From: Actinomycetes bacterium
GTDB taxonomy: Bacteria; Actinomycetota; Actinomycetes; Actinomycetales; Cellulomonadaceae
Reading direction: 5' to 3'
DNA: 25,443 nt
Assembly (NCBI GenBank): GCA_021793115.1
Contig: JAJYTJ010000041.1
Location: 1-25,443 of the forward strand
Below the pieces are notes generated by a model. That model saw nothing but the letters and a program-made list of their open reading frames with translations, had not been told where the DNA came from and did no database searches. A program made the translations under genes and the position numbers. Position 1 is the stretch's first letter, and every line of letters begins with the position of its first letter. This document shows, one piece after another, positions 14,304-22,400 of this stretch.

Positions 14304-16325
14304 TCAGCGGGCCTCCCGCACCACCTCGACGGCGCCGGGGGCGAGGGTGAGGCTGCCGGCCACCGGCCCGCCCCCGCCGAGGAGCGGCGTCCCCACGGCC
14401 CGCACGGTGGCCGGGGCGTCGGTGTGGTTGAGGGCGACGAGCCACGAGCGTCCGTCCGCCGCGACCCGTCGCGTCGCCTCGACGCCGCGGGGCAGGTCGG
14501 GCACCACGGGGACCGCGCCGGACTCGTCGACGAGCGCGTCGACGACGCGCTGCACGCCCTCCTCGTCGGCAGGCCATGTCGCCAGGTACCAGGCGGCGCC
14601 CGCTCCGACGGCGCGGCGCGTCAGGGCCGGGACACCGTCGAGCGGACCGCCCGCGAACCGGAGCCGCACGTCCGTGCCCGGCAGCGCGTGGACCAGCTCG
14701 GACCACAGCTCGCCGGACGACCCGTCGTCGAGGCCGACGCGCTCGCCCTGCTGCAGCGCCCAGAACTCCTCGACGCGCACGCCGAGCAGGTCGCGCCACG
14801 CCCCCGGGTAGCCGCCGAGCAGCACGTGGTCGTCCTCGTCGGCGATGCCGGAGAAGAAGGTCACCAGCACGGACGCGCCCCGGGCGGCGGCGGTGGCCAC
14901 GTTGGCCGCACCCGCGGGGGAGACCAGGTAGAGCGCCGGCACGAGGATGACGCGGTACCCGGCGAGGTCGTCGGTCGCGCGCACGACGTCGGCGGTGACG
15001 CCGCGGCGCCCCAGCGCGCGGTGCAGGGCCACCGCGAGCCGGCGGGGCTCCAGCAGGGTCGTCGGGTGCGAGTCCAGCTGGGCTGCCCAGGTGGACGGCC
15101 AGTCGAACAGCACGGCCGCGTCGGCCTGCACGCGCGAGCCCCGCAGCTCGGCGAGGTCGCGCAGCATGCCGCCCAGCCGCACGGTGGTGCGCCAGCGCTC
15201 GGTGTCGGTTCCGGCGTGCGGCAGCATCGCCGAGTGGTACTTCTCGGCGCCGGCCGCCGACGCCCGCCACTGGAAGAACAGCAGCGCGTCCGCGCCGTGG
15301 GCGAGGTGGCCGAGCGAGTGGCGCAACGACTCCTCGGGCGTGCGTGAGCGGTTCTGCGGCTGCCAGTTCACGGCGGACGTGGAGTGCTCCATGAGCACCC
15401 ACGGGGCTCCGCCCGCGAGCGAGCGCACGAGCGAGGCGCTGAAGGCGATGTCGGCCTGGGGCTCGGGGTCGGCCGCCTGGACGTAGTGGTCGTTGGAGAC
15501 GACGTCCATCTGGCCGGCCCAGGCCGCGTAGTCCATGGCGCCCGTGGCCGGTCCCATGACCATGAAGTTCGTGGTGCACGGCACGTGGGGCGTGACCTCG
15601 CGGAGCACGTCGCGCAGGTCGGTGCAGTACGAGAGCAGCTCGTCGGACGAGTAGCGGGCGAAGTCGAGCTGCTGGGTCGGGTTCGGGTACGTGGGGGCGC
15701 TGCGGGGCGGCAGCACGTCGTCGAACGCCGCGTAGCGCTGCGACCAGAACGCGGTGCCCCAGGCGCGGTTGAGCTCCTCGACGGTGCCGTAGCGCGCCCG
15801 CAGCCAGCGGCGGAAGCCGGCCGCCGCGTCGTCGGAGAAGTCGTGCGGCACGTGGCAGCCGACCTCGTTGTCGACGTGCCACAGGGCCAGGGCCGGGTGG
15901 TCGCGGTAGCGCTCGGCGAGCCGCCGGGCCATCCCGAGGGCGTACCGGCGCCACAGCGGCGACGCGATCCGGTAGTGCTGGCGCCCGCCCGGCCACAGCA
16001 CGGTCCCGTCGGCCCGCACGGGCAGGATCTCCGGGTGGAGCGCCGTCAGCCACGGCGGCGGGCTCGCCGTCGCGGTCGCCAGGTCCACGCGGATCCCGGC
16101 CTCGTGCAGCCGGTCCATCGTGGTGTCCAGCCAGCCCCACTCGAGGACGCCCTCGGCCGGCTCGATCGTCGCCCACGAGAAGATCGCGAGGCTCACCAGG
16201 GTCACGCCGGCCTCACGCATGAGGGCCACGTCCTCGACGCGGACCTCGTCGGGCCACTGCTCCGGGTTGTAGTCGCCGCCGAAGCCGAGCGTGTCGAGCC
16301 CGAGGGGCCAGCGCGGTGTGGTCAC
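14304..16325 (-). CDS. Beta-galactosidase, glycoside hydrolase family 42
   Basis: A 673-residue retaining glycosidase that removes terminal beta-D-galactose. The TIM-barrel domain starts GFGGDYNPEQWP (14-25). The acid/base E154 is in ALWHVDNEVG and the nucleophile E313 in VLMEHSTSAVNW. The trimerisation/A4-like domain (about 390-600) and the small beta C-terminal domain follow, as in full-length family members. The start is GTG at 16325 after a GGAG site. There is no signal peptide, so it acts on imported oligosaccharides. It is the last gene of the uronate operon, 22 bases after the KDG kinase gene. GH42 enzymes in rhamnogalacturonan loci trim galactan side chains, which supports a pectin source. 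Its 3' end nearly abuts the convergent chimeric gene. Confidence 0.94.
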   Translation of the reverse strand: MTTPRWPLGLDTLGFGGDYNPEQWPDEVRVEDVALMREAGVTLVSLAIFSWATIEPAEGVLEWGWLDTTMDRLHEAGIRVDLATATASPPPWLTALHPEILPVRADGTVLWPGGRQHYRIASPLWRRYALGMARRLAERYRDHPALALWHVDNEVGCHVPHDFSDDAAAGFRRWLRARYGTVEELNRAWGTAFWSQRYAAFDDVLPPRSAPTYPNPTQQLDFARYSSDELLSYCTDLRDVLREVTPHVPCTTNFMVMGPATGAMDYAAWAGQMDVVSNDHYVQAADPEPQADIAFSASLVRSLAGGAPWVLMEHSTSAVNWQPQNRSRTPEESLRHSLGHLAHGADALLFFQWRASAAGAEKYHSAMLPHAGTDTERWRTTVRLGGMLRDLAELRGSRVQADAAVLFDWPSTWAAQLDSHPTTLLEPRRLAVALHRALGRRGVTADVVRATDDLAGYRVILVPALYLVSPAGAANVATAAARGASVLVTFFSGIADEDDHVLLGGYPGAWRDLLGVRVEEFWALQQGERVGLDDGSSGELWSELVHALPGTDVRLRFAGGPLDGVPALTRRAVGAGAAWYLATWPADEEGVQRVVDALVDESGAVPVVPDLPRGVEATRRVAADGRSWLVALNHTDAPATVRAVGTPLLGGGGPVAGSLTLAPGAVEVVREAR

Positions 16326-16347
16326 GAGGGTCTCCTGGTGGGTGCGG

Positions 16348-17451
16348 TCAGCGGTCGACGCGGGCGGAGCCGCCGCCGGCGAGCTTGAGGATCTCGGCCT
16401 TGGTGGCCATGGAGGTGTCGCCGGGGGTGGTCATGGCCAGGGCGCCGTGGGCGGCGCCCCACTGGACGGCGGTGGCCAGGTCCTGGCCCTCGAGCAGGGC
16501 GGCGATCAGTCCGGAGGCGAAGGAGTCGCCGCCGCCGACCCGGTCGAGGATCTCCAGGGCGGGCCGGTCGGTGGCCTGGACCAGGCCGGTGGCTGGGGAC
16601 CAGGCGACGGCGCCCCAGTCGTTGCGGGTCGCGGTGCGCACGGTGCGCAGCGTGGTGGCGATCACGGCGAGGTTCGGGTAGGCGGCGTGCAACCGGCCGA
16701 TCATCGCGCCGAAGGCGGCGCTGTCCAGGTCGCTCAGGTCGGCGTCGACGCCCTCGACGGGGAAGCCGAGGGCGGCGGTGAAGTCCTCCTCGTTGCCGAT
16801 CATGACGTCGACATAGGGGGCGATCGCGCGGTTGACCTCCTGCGCGCGGGCCCGCCCTCCGACGGCCTGCCACAGCGAGGGCCGGTAGTTCAGGTCGTAG
16901 GAGACCACGACCCCGTGCGCGCGAGCGGCGCGCACCGCGGCCAGGGTGGTGGCGGCGGCCGTCTCGGACAGCGCGGCGTAGATGCCGCCGGTGTGCAGCC
17001 AGCGCACGCCCAGGGTGCCGAAGAGGTGGTCGAAGTCCACGTCGTCCGGGCCCAGCTGGGAGGCGGCGGTGTGGCCGCGGTCCGAGACCCCGAGTGCGCC
17101 GCGCACGCCGAAGCCGCGCTCGGTGAAGTTCAGGCCGTTGCGCACCGCCCGTCCCACGCCGTCGTACGCCTTCCACGTGATCATGGACGTGTCGACCCCG
17201 CCGGCGAGGATGAGGTCCTCCACCAGGCGCCCGACCTCGTTGTCGGCCAGCGCGGTGACCACCGCGGTCCGCAGGCCGAAGGCGCGGCGCAGCCCCCGCG
17301 CCACGTTGTACTCCCCGCCGCCCTCCCACGCGGTGAACTGCCGGGCGGTGCGGATGCGCCCCTCGCCGGGGTCCAGCCGCAGCATCACCTCGCCCAGGGA
17401 CACCTCGTCGAAGCGGCACTGGGCGGCGGGGCGGATCGGCAGCACGGGCAT
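16348..17451 (-). CDS. kdgK: 2-keto-3-deoxygluconate kinase, PfkB family
   Basis: A 367-residue ribokinase-fold sugar kinase converting 2-keto-3-deoxygluconate to KDPG with ATP. It has the PfkB signature GGGEYNVARGL near the N-terminus (44-54), SYDLNYRPSLW (184-194), typical of KDG kinases, and the ATP-site GGGDSFASGL (306-315) with catalytic base D309. Length is slightly above the usual 310-350. The ATG follows AGGAG by 6 bases. It sits between eda and the GH42 gene in the uronate operon and supplies the substrate of the aldolase encoded next to it. The 42-base gap to eda contains a GGGAC simple repeat. The assignment as KDG kinase rather than another PfkB sugar kinase rests on both motif and neighbours. 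Confidence 0.93.
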   Translation of the reverse strand: MPVLPIRPAAQCRFDEVSLGEVMLRLDPGEGRIRTARQFTAWEGGGEYNVARGLRRAFGLRTAVVTALADNEVGRLVEDLILAGGVDTSMITWKAYDGVGRAVRNGLNFTERGFGVRGALGVSDRGHTAASQLGPDDVDFDHLFGTLGVRWLHTGGIYAALSETAAATTLAAVRAARAHGVVVSYDLNYRPSLWQAVGGRARAQEVNRAIAPYVDVMIGNEEDFTAALGFPVEGVDADLSDLDSAAFGAMIGRLHAAYPNLAVIATTLRTVRTATRNDWGAVAWSPATGLVQATDRPALEILDRVGGGDSFASGLIAALLEGQDLATAVQWGAAHGALAMTTPGDTSMATKAEILKLAGGGSARVDR

Positions 17452-17465
17452 GACGGGCTCCTGTT

Positions 17466-17489
17466 GGGACGGACGGGACGGGACGGGGG
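17466..17489 (-). repeat. Short GGGAC simple repeat between eda and kdgK
   Basis: The plus strand reads GGGAC-GGAC-GGGAC-GGGAC-GGGG in the intergenic gap. It is a low-complexity tract just upstream of the kdgK ribosome site; no function is evident. Confidence 0.5.
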
Positions 17490-17493
17490 AGGC

Positions 17494-18153
17494 TCAGGCC
17501 GCCGGCGGCCGGGCGGCCCGCGCAGCCGTGACCGCGGTGGAGACGAGGTCGACCAGGCCGGCGCGGTCGCCGGCGGCGACCCGGTCGGCCGGCACCATCC
17601 ACGAGCCGCCCACCGCGACGACCGCGCGCAGCGCCAGGTACTCACCCAGCGTGGCAGGCCCGATCCCGCCGGTGGGCACGAAGCCGACCCCGCCGAACGG
17701 GGCCGCCAGCGCGGCGATCGCCGCCGGGCCGCCGGAGGTGCCCGCGGGGAAGAACTTCACCGTGCCCAGCCCCAGCTCCAGGGCCGCCTGCACCTCGGTC
17801 GCCGTGACCGCACCCGGCAGCACCGCCACCCCGTGCTCGAAGCAGCGCTCGACCACGGCCCGGCTCGTGCCCGGCGACACGACGTACCGGGCGCCCGCCG
17901 CCACGGCCTGGTCCACCTGCGCCGGCGTGAGCACCGTCCCCGCACCGACCAGCACGTCGCCCCGGCCGGCCATGACCCGGATCGCCTCCGGGGCCGCCGC
18001 CGTGCGGAACGTCACCTCGGCCACCGGCAGCCCGCCGGCCACCAACGCGTCCGCCAGCACCCCGGCGTCGCTCGCCTCCCGCAGCACCACCACCGGCACC
18101 AGCACCCGCGCCGCCAACTCCGCCAGCACTCCCGCCGTCGGGCTCGTCGTCAT
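17494..18153 (-). CDS. eda: 2-keto-3-deoxy-6-phosphogluconate (KDPG) aldolase
   Basis: A 219-residue class I aldolase splitting KDPG into pyruvate and glyceraldehyde-3-phosphate, the last step of uronate breakdown. The proton-transfer glutamate E46 is in AEVTFRT and the Schiff-base lysine K133 in GTVKFFPA. The phosphate-binding loop PTGGI and GAGTVLT (71-77) are also present. Size and spacing match E. coli Eda closely. The ATG (18151-18153) has a GAGGAG site 7 bases upstream and overlaps the stop of the upstream acyltransferase fusion gene (ATGA), so translation is coupled. The frame is open far upstream, but that part is the opposite-phase shadow of the neighbouring gene. Confidence 0.95.
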   Translation of the reverse strand: MTTSPTAGVLAELAARVLVPVVVLREASDAGVLADALVAGGLPVAEVTFRTAAAPEAIRVMAGRGDVLVGAGTVLTPAQVDQAVAAGARYVVSPGTSRAVVERCFEHGVAVLPGAVTATEVQAALELGLGTVKFFPAGTSGGPAAIAALAAPFGGVGFVPTGGIGPATLGEYLALRAVVAVGGSWMVPADRVAAGDRAGLVDLVSTAVTAARAARPPAA

Positions 18154-19865
18154 CGCCTGCTCCTCGTCGTCGGTGCGTGCGGCGCGGTCAGCCGCACGGC
18201 GGGCCCCGGGCGGTGGACGCCGCGCGGGTGGTAGCCGAGCGCGTCGGAGCGCCCCAGCAGGTCCGCCGCGTACCACGCCACGGCCAGCCACATCTCGGTG
18301 CCCTGCAGAGACGGCGGCAGCCCGGCGGCGAACGGCGTGCCGTCGCCCGCGGTCCAGCGCGCCAGCGCGTCGTCCAGCACCGCGGCGGCGACCTCGTCGA
18401 CGGCGGGGCGGTGGTGGGCCGAGCCCCCGGCGCGGGCCCACCACAGGAGGTGCACCACGTCGAGCGCGTCGCACGCGGACACGTTCGGGTCGTCGGCGAG
18501 CTCGGCCGCCCGCGCGAGGACCGAGTCGACGAGGGCGCCCGGGTCCGGCGCGGCCACGCCCCACTGCGCGAACGTGCCGCGCACCAGGCGGTACGTGCCG
18601 TTCGCGGGTTCCCGCAGGCCGTCGCCGCGGCCGCCCCACAGCCCGGTGTCGGGGTCGCGGTGCACGACGAGCCAGCCGAGCAGGGCCTGGGCGAGGGCGG
18701 GCGCGCCCGGCTCGCGGGGCGCACGTCGCAGCGCCCACGTCAGCGCGGTGCCGACGGCGTCGACGAACGCGCCGCTGCCCCATGCCCGGTGCTCCCACGG
18801 CAGCGCGTCGAGCACGGCCACGAGCTCGACGGGCGAGAGGTCGACGACCCTGCGGACGGGGTGCGCGAAGGCACCGCCCAGCAGGTCCAGGGCGTACCCG
18901 ACGTCGAGCACGTGGTACGCCTGAGCGTCGTCGAGCAGGTCGGCGACGTCGTCGGGGGCGGTCCCGCGCTCGTCCACCAGCCCGGTCTCCGGATGCTGCA
19001 GCGCCCGCAGCCGGGCCAGGTGCTCGGCGCCCGTCAACGGTGGGGGAGGAGCGCCCGTGAGCAGGTCGGCGAGCTCGATCGCGTCCGTGTGCGCCCGCAC
19101 GCTCGGCGGCCCGCCGGCCGTGTCGCGGAACGCCGCGCCGTCCCACGCCGCCGCGAGGATGCCCGCCACCTGGTCGCGTGCGGCGTCCCCGTGCGCCCGC
19201 AGCGCGTCGCGCGTGGTCCGCGCGCGGGGCCGGCGGCGCTCCCGGATCACGCGCGCCGGGTTGCCGGCGACGAGCGTCCAGTCCGGGACGTCGTGCGTGA
19301 CGACCGCCCCGGCCCCGACGACGCTGTGCGAGCCGATCCGCACGCCGTCGAGCACCACGACGTGGGCACCGAGCCACACGTCGTCGCCGATGTGGACCCC
19401 CCGCGTGCGCAGCGGCTGGCGGAACATCTCGGTGTCGGGGTCGTCGAACCCGTGGTCGAACCCGAGCACCGCGGTCCAGGCGCCGATCCGTACCGCCCGG
19501 CCGGTGCGGACCCGTCCGCGCAGCGCGGCGCCCACGTTGAGCGAGCAGTCGGCGCCGATCTCGACGTCGCCGGAGACGTGGGCGTGCGCCGCGACGTACG
19601 AACGGTCGCCCAGGACGAACGAGTCCGGGTGGACGGCGGCGAGCGGCGACACGACGCACCCCACGCCCACGTGGTGGCCGCGGGCGCGGAGCTCGGCGAG
19701 GCGCCGGACCTGGTCGGCCCGCTGCTCGGCCGACGCGGTGCGCCAGAAGTCCCACGCGGCGAAGTCGGCCTCGAGGGTCTCCGTGCCCGCCGCCGGGGCC
19801 GCGGCGGCTGACCGCGGGCCGCCCGGGGGCGGGTTGGCGGCCGGCTGGTCGTCGCGGGTGCTCAT
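18150..19865 (-). CDS. Two-domain protein: hexapeptide acyltransferase fused to an alpha/alpha-toroid domain
   Basis: A 571-residue protein without a signal peptide. Residues ~70-215 form a left-handed beta-helix acyltransferase of the maltose/galactoside O-acetyltransferase type: SYVAAHAHVSGDVEIG, SLNVGAALRG, then VHIGDDVWLGAHVVVLDGVRIG, SVVGAGAVVTHDVPD and AGNPARVI, with a probable catalytic histidine in DHGFDDPDTE. The rest (~230-570) is helical with LQHPETGLVDE and VVHRDPDTGLWGG, typical of prenyltransferase/squalene-cyclase-like alpha/alpha toroids. The first 35 residues are Pro/Ala-rich. The ATG at 19865 is chosen with AAGGA 8 bases upstream; a GTG directly before it is possible. It lies between kduD and eda. 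Its target is unknown; modification or de-modification of acetylated uronate oligosaccharides is only a guess. Confidence 0.8.
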   Translation of the reverse strand: MSTRDDQPAANPPPGGPRSAAAAPAAGTETLEADFAAWDFWRTASAEQRADQVRRLAELRARGHHVGVGCVVSPLAAVHPDSFVLGDRSYVAAHAHVSGDVEIGADCSLNVGAALRGRVRTGRAVRIGAWTAVLGFDHGFDDPDTEMFRQPLRTRGVHIGDDVWLGAHVVVLDGVRIGSHSVVGAGAVVTHDVPDWTLVAGNPARVIRERRRPRARTTRDALRAHGDAARDQVAGILAAAWDGAAFRDTAGGPPSVRAHTDAIELADLLTGAPPPPLTGAEHLARLRALQHPETGLVDERGTAPDDVADLLDDAQAYHVLDVGYALDLLGGAFAHPVRRVVDLSPVELVAVLDALPWEHRAWGSGAFVDAVGTALTWALRRAPREPGAPALAQALLGWLVVHRDPDTGLWGGRGDGLREPANGTYRLVRGTFAQWGVAAPDPGALVDSVLARAAELADDPNVSACDALDVVHLLWWARAGGSAHHRPAVDEVAAAVLDDALARWTAGDGTPFAAGLPPSLQGTEMWLAVAWYAADLLGRSDALGYHPRGVHRPGPAVRLTAPHAPTTRSRR

Positions 19866-19905
19866 CACCGGGTCCTTCGCTCGGGGTCGTCCGGCCGGGC
19901 GGCGG

Positions 19906-20670
19906 TCAGCGGGCCAGCCAGCCGCCGTCGACGGCGACGATCGAGCCGTGCACGTAGTCGGACGCCGCCGACGAGAGGTAGACGACCGTCCCCTGCAGGT
20001 CCGCCGGGGTGCCCCACCGACCCGCCGGGATGCGGCCGAGGATCGCGGCGTCGCGGTCCGCGTCGGCCCGCAGGGGCGCCGTGTTGTCGGTCGCGAAGTA
20101 GCCGGGGGCGATCGCGTTGACGTTGATCCCGAGCGGCGCCCACTCGTTGGCCAGCGACCGGGTGACCCCCGCCACGGCGCTCTTCGCGGCGGCGTAGGAG
20201 ACGACGTTGATGCCGCCCTGGAACGAGAGCATCGACGCGACGTTGACGATCTTGCCGCGCCCCGTCGCGGCCATCAGCCGCGCCGCGGCCTGCGACAGGA
20301 AGAGCACCGCCGTGAGGTTGATCTGCAGCACGTCGTCCCAGTTGGCCTCGGAGAACTCGAGGGCGGGCTGGCGGCGGATGATCCCCGCGTTGTTGACGAG
20401 GACGTCGAGCCCGCCGAGCGTGGTGGCGGCGTCGGCCGTGACGTCGGCGAGGTCCTGCGGCGTGGCCGTCGACAGGTCGCACACCACCTGGTGGGCGCGC
20501 CGGCCGAGGGCTGTGATCGCCTCGGCGGTCTGCGGGCAGCCCGTGCGGTCGAGCAGCACCACGTCCGCGCCGGCCTCGGCCAGCGCCAGGGCGTAGCCCT
20601 GCCCCAGGCCCCGGCCGGCACCCGTGACGAGGGCGACCTTCCCGTCGAGGCGGAACTGGTCGAGGATCAT
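19906..20670 (-). CDS. kduD: 2-dehydro-3-deoxy-D-gluconate 5-dehydrogenase (SDR family)
   Basis: A 254-residue short-chain dehydrogenase that reduces 2,5-diketo-3-deoxygluconate to 2-keto-3-deoxygluconate with NAD(P)H. The Rossmann motif is TGAGRGLGQG (16-25), followed by NNAG (93-96), the catalytic serine S146, Y159 and K163 (YAAAK) and a C-terminal IVAVDGGWLAR ending characteristic of KduD/gluconate-5-dehydrogenase proteins. The ATG overlaps the kduI stop by four bases (ATGA). Related SDRs reduce 5-ketogluconate; the KduD assignment is favoured by the directly adjacent kduI. It is fully embedded in the uronate operon. Confidence 0.93.
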   Translation of the reverse strand: MILDQFRLDGKVALVTGAGRGLGQGYALALAEAGADVVLLDRTGCPQTAEAITALGRRAHQVVCDLSTATPQDLADVTADAATTLGGLDVLVNNAGIIRRQPALEFSEANWDDVLQINLTAVLFLSQAAARLMAATGRGKIVNVASMLSFQGGINVVSYAAAKSAVAGVTRSLANEWAPLGINVNAIAPGYFATDNTAPLRADADRDAAILGRIPAGRWGTPADLQGTVVYLSSAASDYVHGSIVAVDGGWLAR

Positions 20671-21485
20671 GCGAGCTCCTGGGGGTCGATCGTCTGGACG
20701 TCGGCGTAGTCGGTGTTCTCGCCGGCCATGGCCCACACGAACGAGTAGGCGCCGGTGGCGGAGGCGCAGTGGATGGACCACGGCGGGGAGACGACGACGT
20801 CGCGGTCGTGCAGCACCAGCTGGCGGGTGGCGGTCGGCTCGCCCATGAGGTGGACCAGCACGCCGTCCTCGAGGCCCGTGTACAGGTAGACCTCGGTGCG
20901 CCGGTGGTGGACGTGGGGCGGCATGGTGTTCCACACGCTGCCCGGCGCGAGCGTGGTGATGCCGAGCACCAGCTGGTTGGACTCGATGCCGTCCGCGTGG
21001 ATGTAGCGGCGGATCGTCCGGCGGTTCGACTGCTCCAGCGAGCCGAGCTCGGCGGAGAACACCTCGTCGCGCGCGGCGAGGCGGGGCGTGCAGGCGCGGT
21101 GCGCCGGGGCCGTCACCAGGTACACCGCGCCGTGCCCGGAGACGGTGATGTCGCGCGTGCCCATGGGCAGGTACAGCACGTCCTGCTCGCCGACGTCGTA
21201 CGTGGCACCGTCGGCGACGACGCGGACCGTGCCCGCGATGCCGACGACGCCGAGCTCCCGCCGCTCGAGCAGGTGGTCGGCCTTGAGCTCGTCGGGCGCG
21301 GTGAGCGCGACCTCGTGCCCATCGACGACGAGGCCGCCGACGAGCATGCGGTCGTCGTGGGCGTAGCCCCAGGACACCTCGCCCGTGGTGAACAGGCCGG
21401 AGAGCACGAAGCGCCGCCGCAGCGTCTCGCCGGTGAGGCCACCGAGGTCGTCGGGGTGCGTGCTCCAGAGTCGGGTGACGGTCAT
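20667..21485 (-). CDS. kduI: 5-keto-4-deoxyuronate isomerase
   Basis: A 272-residue cupin-type zinc isomerase converting 5-keto-4-deoxyuronate (formed spontaneously from unsaturated uronate) to 2,5-diketo-3-deoxygluconate. The zinc ligands are H191, H193 and E198 in PPHVHHRRTEVYLY, plus a C-terminal histidine in PPWSIHCAS (H239), at the same spacing as E. coli KduI. Length is normal. The ATG at 21485 overlaps the stop of the FAH-family gene (ATGA), and its own stop overlaps kduD's start. Together with kduD, kdgK and eda it completes the path from unsaturated uronate to central metabolism. Confidence 0.96.
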   Translation of the reverse strand: MTVTRLWSTHPDDLGGLTGETLRRRFVLSGLFTTGEVSWGYAHDDRMLVGGLVVDGHEVALTAPDELKADHLLERRELGVVGIAGTVRVVADGATYDVGEQDVLYLPMGTRDITVSGHGAVYLVTAPAHRACTPRLAARDEVFSAELGSLEQSNRRTIRRYIHADGIESNQLVLGITTLAPGSVWNTMPPHVHHRRTEVYLYTGLEDGVLVHLMGEPTATRQLVLHDRDVVVSPPWSIHCASATGAYSFVWAMAGENTDYADVQTIDPQELA

Positions 21486-22390
21486 GCGCGTGCTCCTTGC
21501 TCGGGTGCGGTGCGGGACGGGCTGTCGGCGACCGGGTTCGTCAGGGTGCCCAGGTCGCCGATCGTGATCGAGACGACGTCGCCGGCCTGCAGGAACCGCT
21601 CGCCGCGGGCGAGCACCTCCGGCAGCTTCTGCGGCGTGCCGGTGGCGACGACGTCACCGGGCGCGAGCGTCATCACCTGGCTCAGGTAGGAGACGAGGCG
21701 CGCCACCCCGAAGACCATCGCGGCCGTGGAGCTGCGCAGCGTCACCTCGCCGTTGACGGCGAGCTCGACGGTGAGGCGCTGCGGGTCGGGCACCTCGTCG
21801 CGCGTGACGATCGCGGGCCCGAGCGGGGCGAACGTGTCGAACGACTTGCCGGGGACCCACTGGCTGCCGTGCCGCTGCCAGTCGCGCGCGGACACGTCGT
21901 TGAGGAGGGTGTACCCGGCGACGTGGTCGAGCGCCTCGTCGGGCGACACCTCGTGCGCGGGCGAGCCGATGACGACCGCGAGCTCGGCCTCGTAGTCGAC
22001 CTCGTCGGACGCCCGTGGCCGCAGGATCGGGGCGCCCGGGCCGATGACGGTGTTGGCCGTCTTGGCGAAGACGTCCGGGTACGGCGGGTCGTCGACGGCC
22101 TGGTGGCCGCGGTAGTTGTAGCCGATGCACAGGATCTTGCCGGGGTTCGGCACGGGGGCCAGCAGGCGCACCTCCCGCAGCGGCAGCCCGGCACCCGGGT
22201 CGGTCGCGGCGGCCGCGGCGGCCGCGACCAGCGCGCGCAGCCGCTCGAGCAGCGCCGGTCCCGCGGCGAGCAGGCCCACCATGTCGGCTGGGACCGCCGG
22301 GTCGGCGGCCGGCAGGTCGAGCACGCGGTCGTCCGGCAGCAGTGCACCGGTGCGCACCGCACCGCCGCGCTCGAAGGTCACGAGGCGCAT
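21482..22390 (-). CDS. Fumarylacetoacetate hydrolase (FAH) family protein
   Basis: A 302-residue metal-dependent enzyme with the FAH fold. ILCIGYNYRGH (86-96) starts the catalytic domain. The metal ligands E134 and E136 are in DYEAELAVVIG and D165 in LLNDVSARDWQ; GKSFDTFAPLGP and GDVVATGTP follow, as is standard. The first ~75 residues form the usual N-terminal domain. Family members act on acylpyruvates or 2-keto-enoic acids (hydrolase, decarboxylase, hydratase) and some are sugar-acid 2,4-diketo hydrolases. In this operon a substrate derived from a 2-keto-3-deoxy sugar acid is likely, but KduI-KduD-KdgK-Eda needs no such step. The start lies 10 bases after the GH88 stop; its stop overlaps kduI. 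Confidence 0.88.
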   Translation of the reverse strand: MRLVTFERGGAVRTGALLPDDRVLDLPAADPAVPADMVGLLAAGPALLERLRALVAAAAAAATDPGAGLPLREVRLLAPVPNPGKILCIGYNYRGHQAVDDPPYPDVFAKTANTVIGPGAPILRPRASDEVDYEAELAVVIGSPAHEVSPDEALDHVAGYTLLNDVSARDWQRHGSQWVPGKSFDTFAPLGPAIVTRDEVPDPQRLTVELAVNGEVTLRSSTAAMVFGVARLVSYLSQVMTLAPGDVVATGTPQKLPEVLARGERFLQAGDVVSITIGDLGTLTNPVADSPSRTAPEQGARA

Positions 22391-22400
22391 GGGGTCCCGC

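Noticed and set aside
16291..18234. A 647-codon plus-strand frame rich in Gly, Gln and His
   Set aside because: It is antisense to kdgK and eda, which have full catalytic motifs.
17494..19755. A 753-codon open frame on the minus strand ending in KDPG aldolase
   Set aside because: Only the last 219 codons are real (eda). The upstream part is a shadow of the acyltransferase fusion gene in another frame, so it is not a fusion protein.
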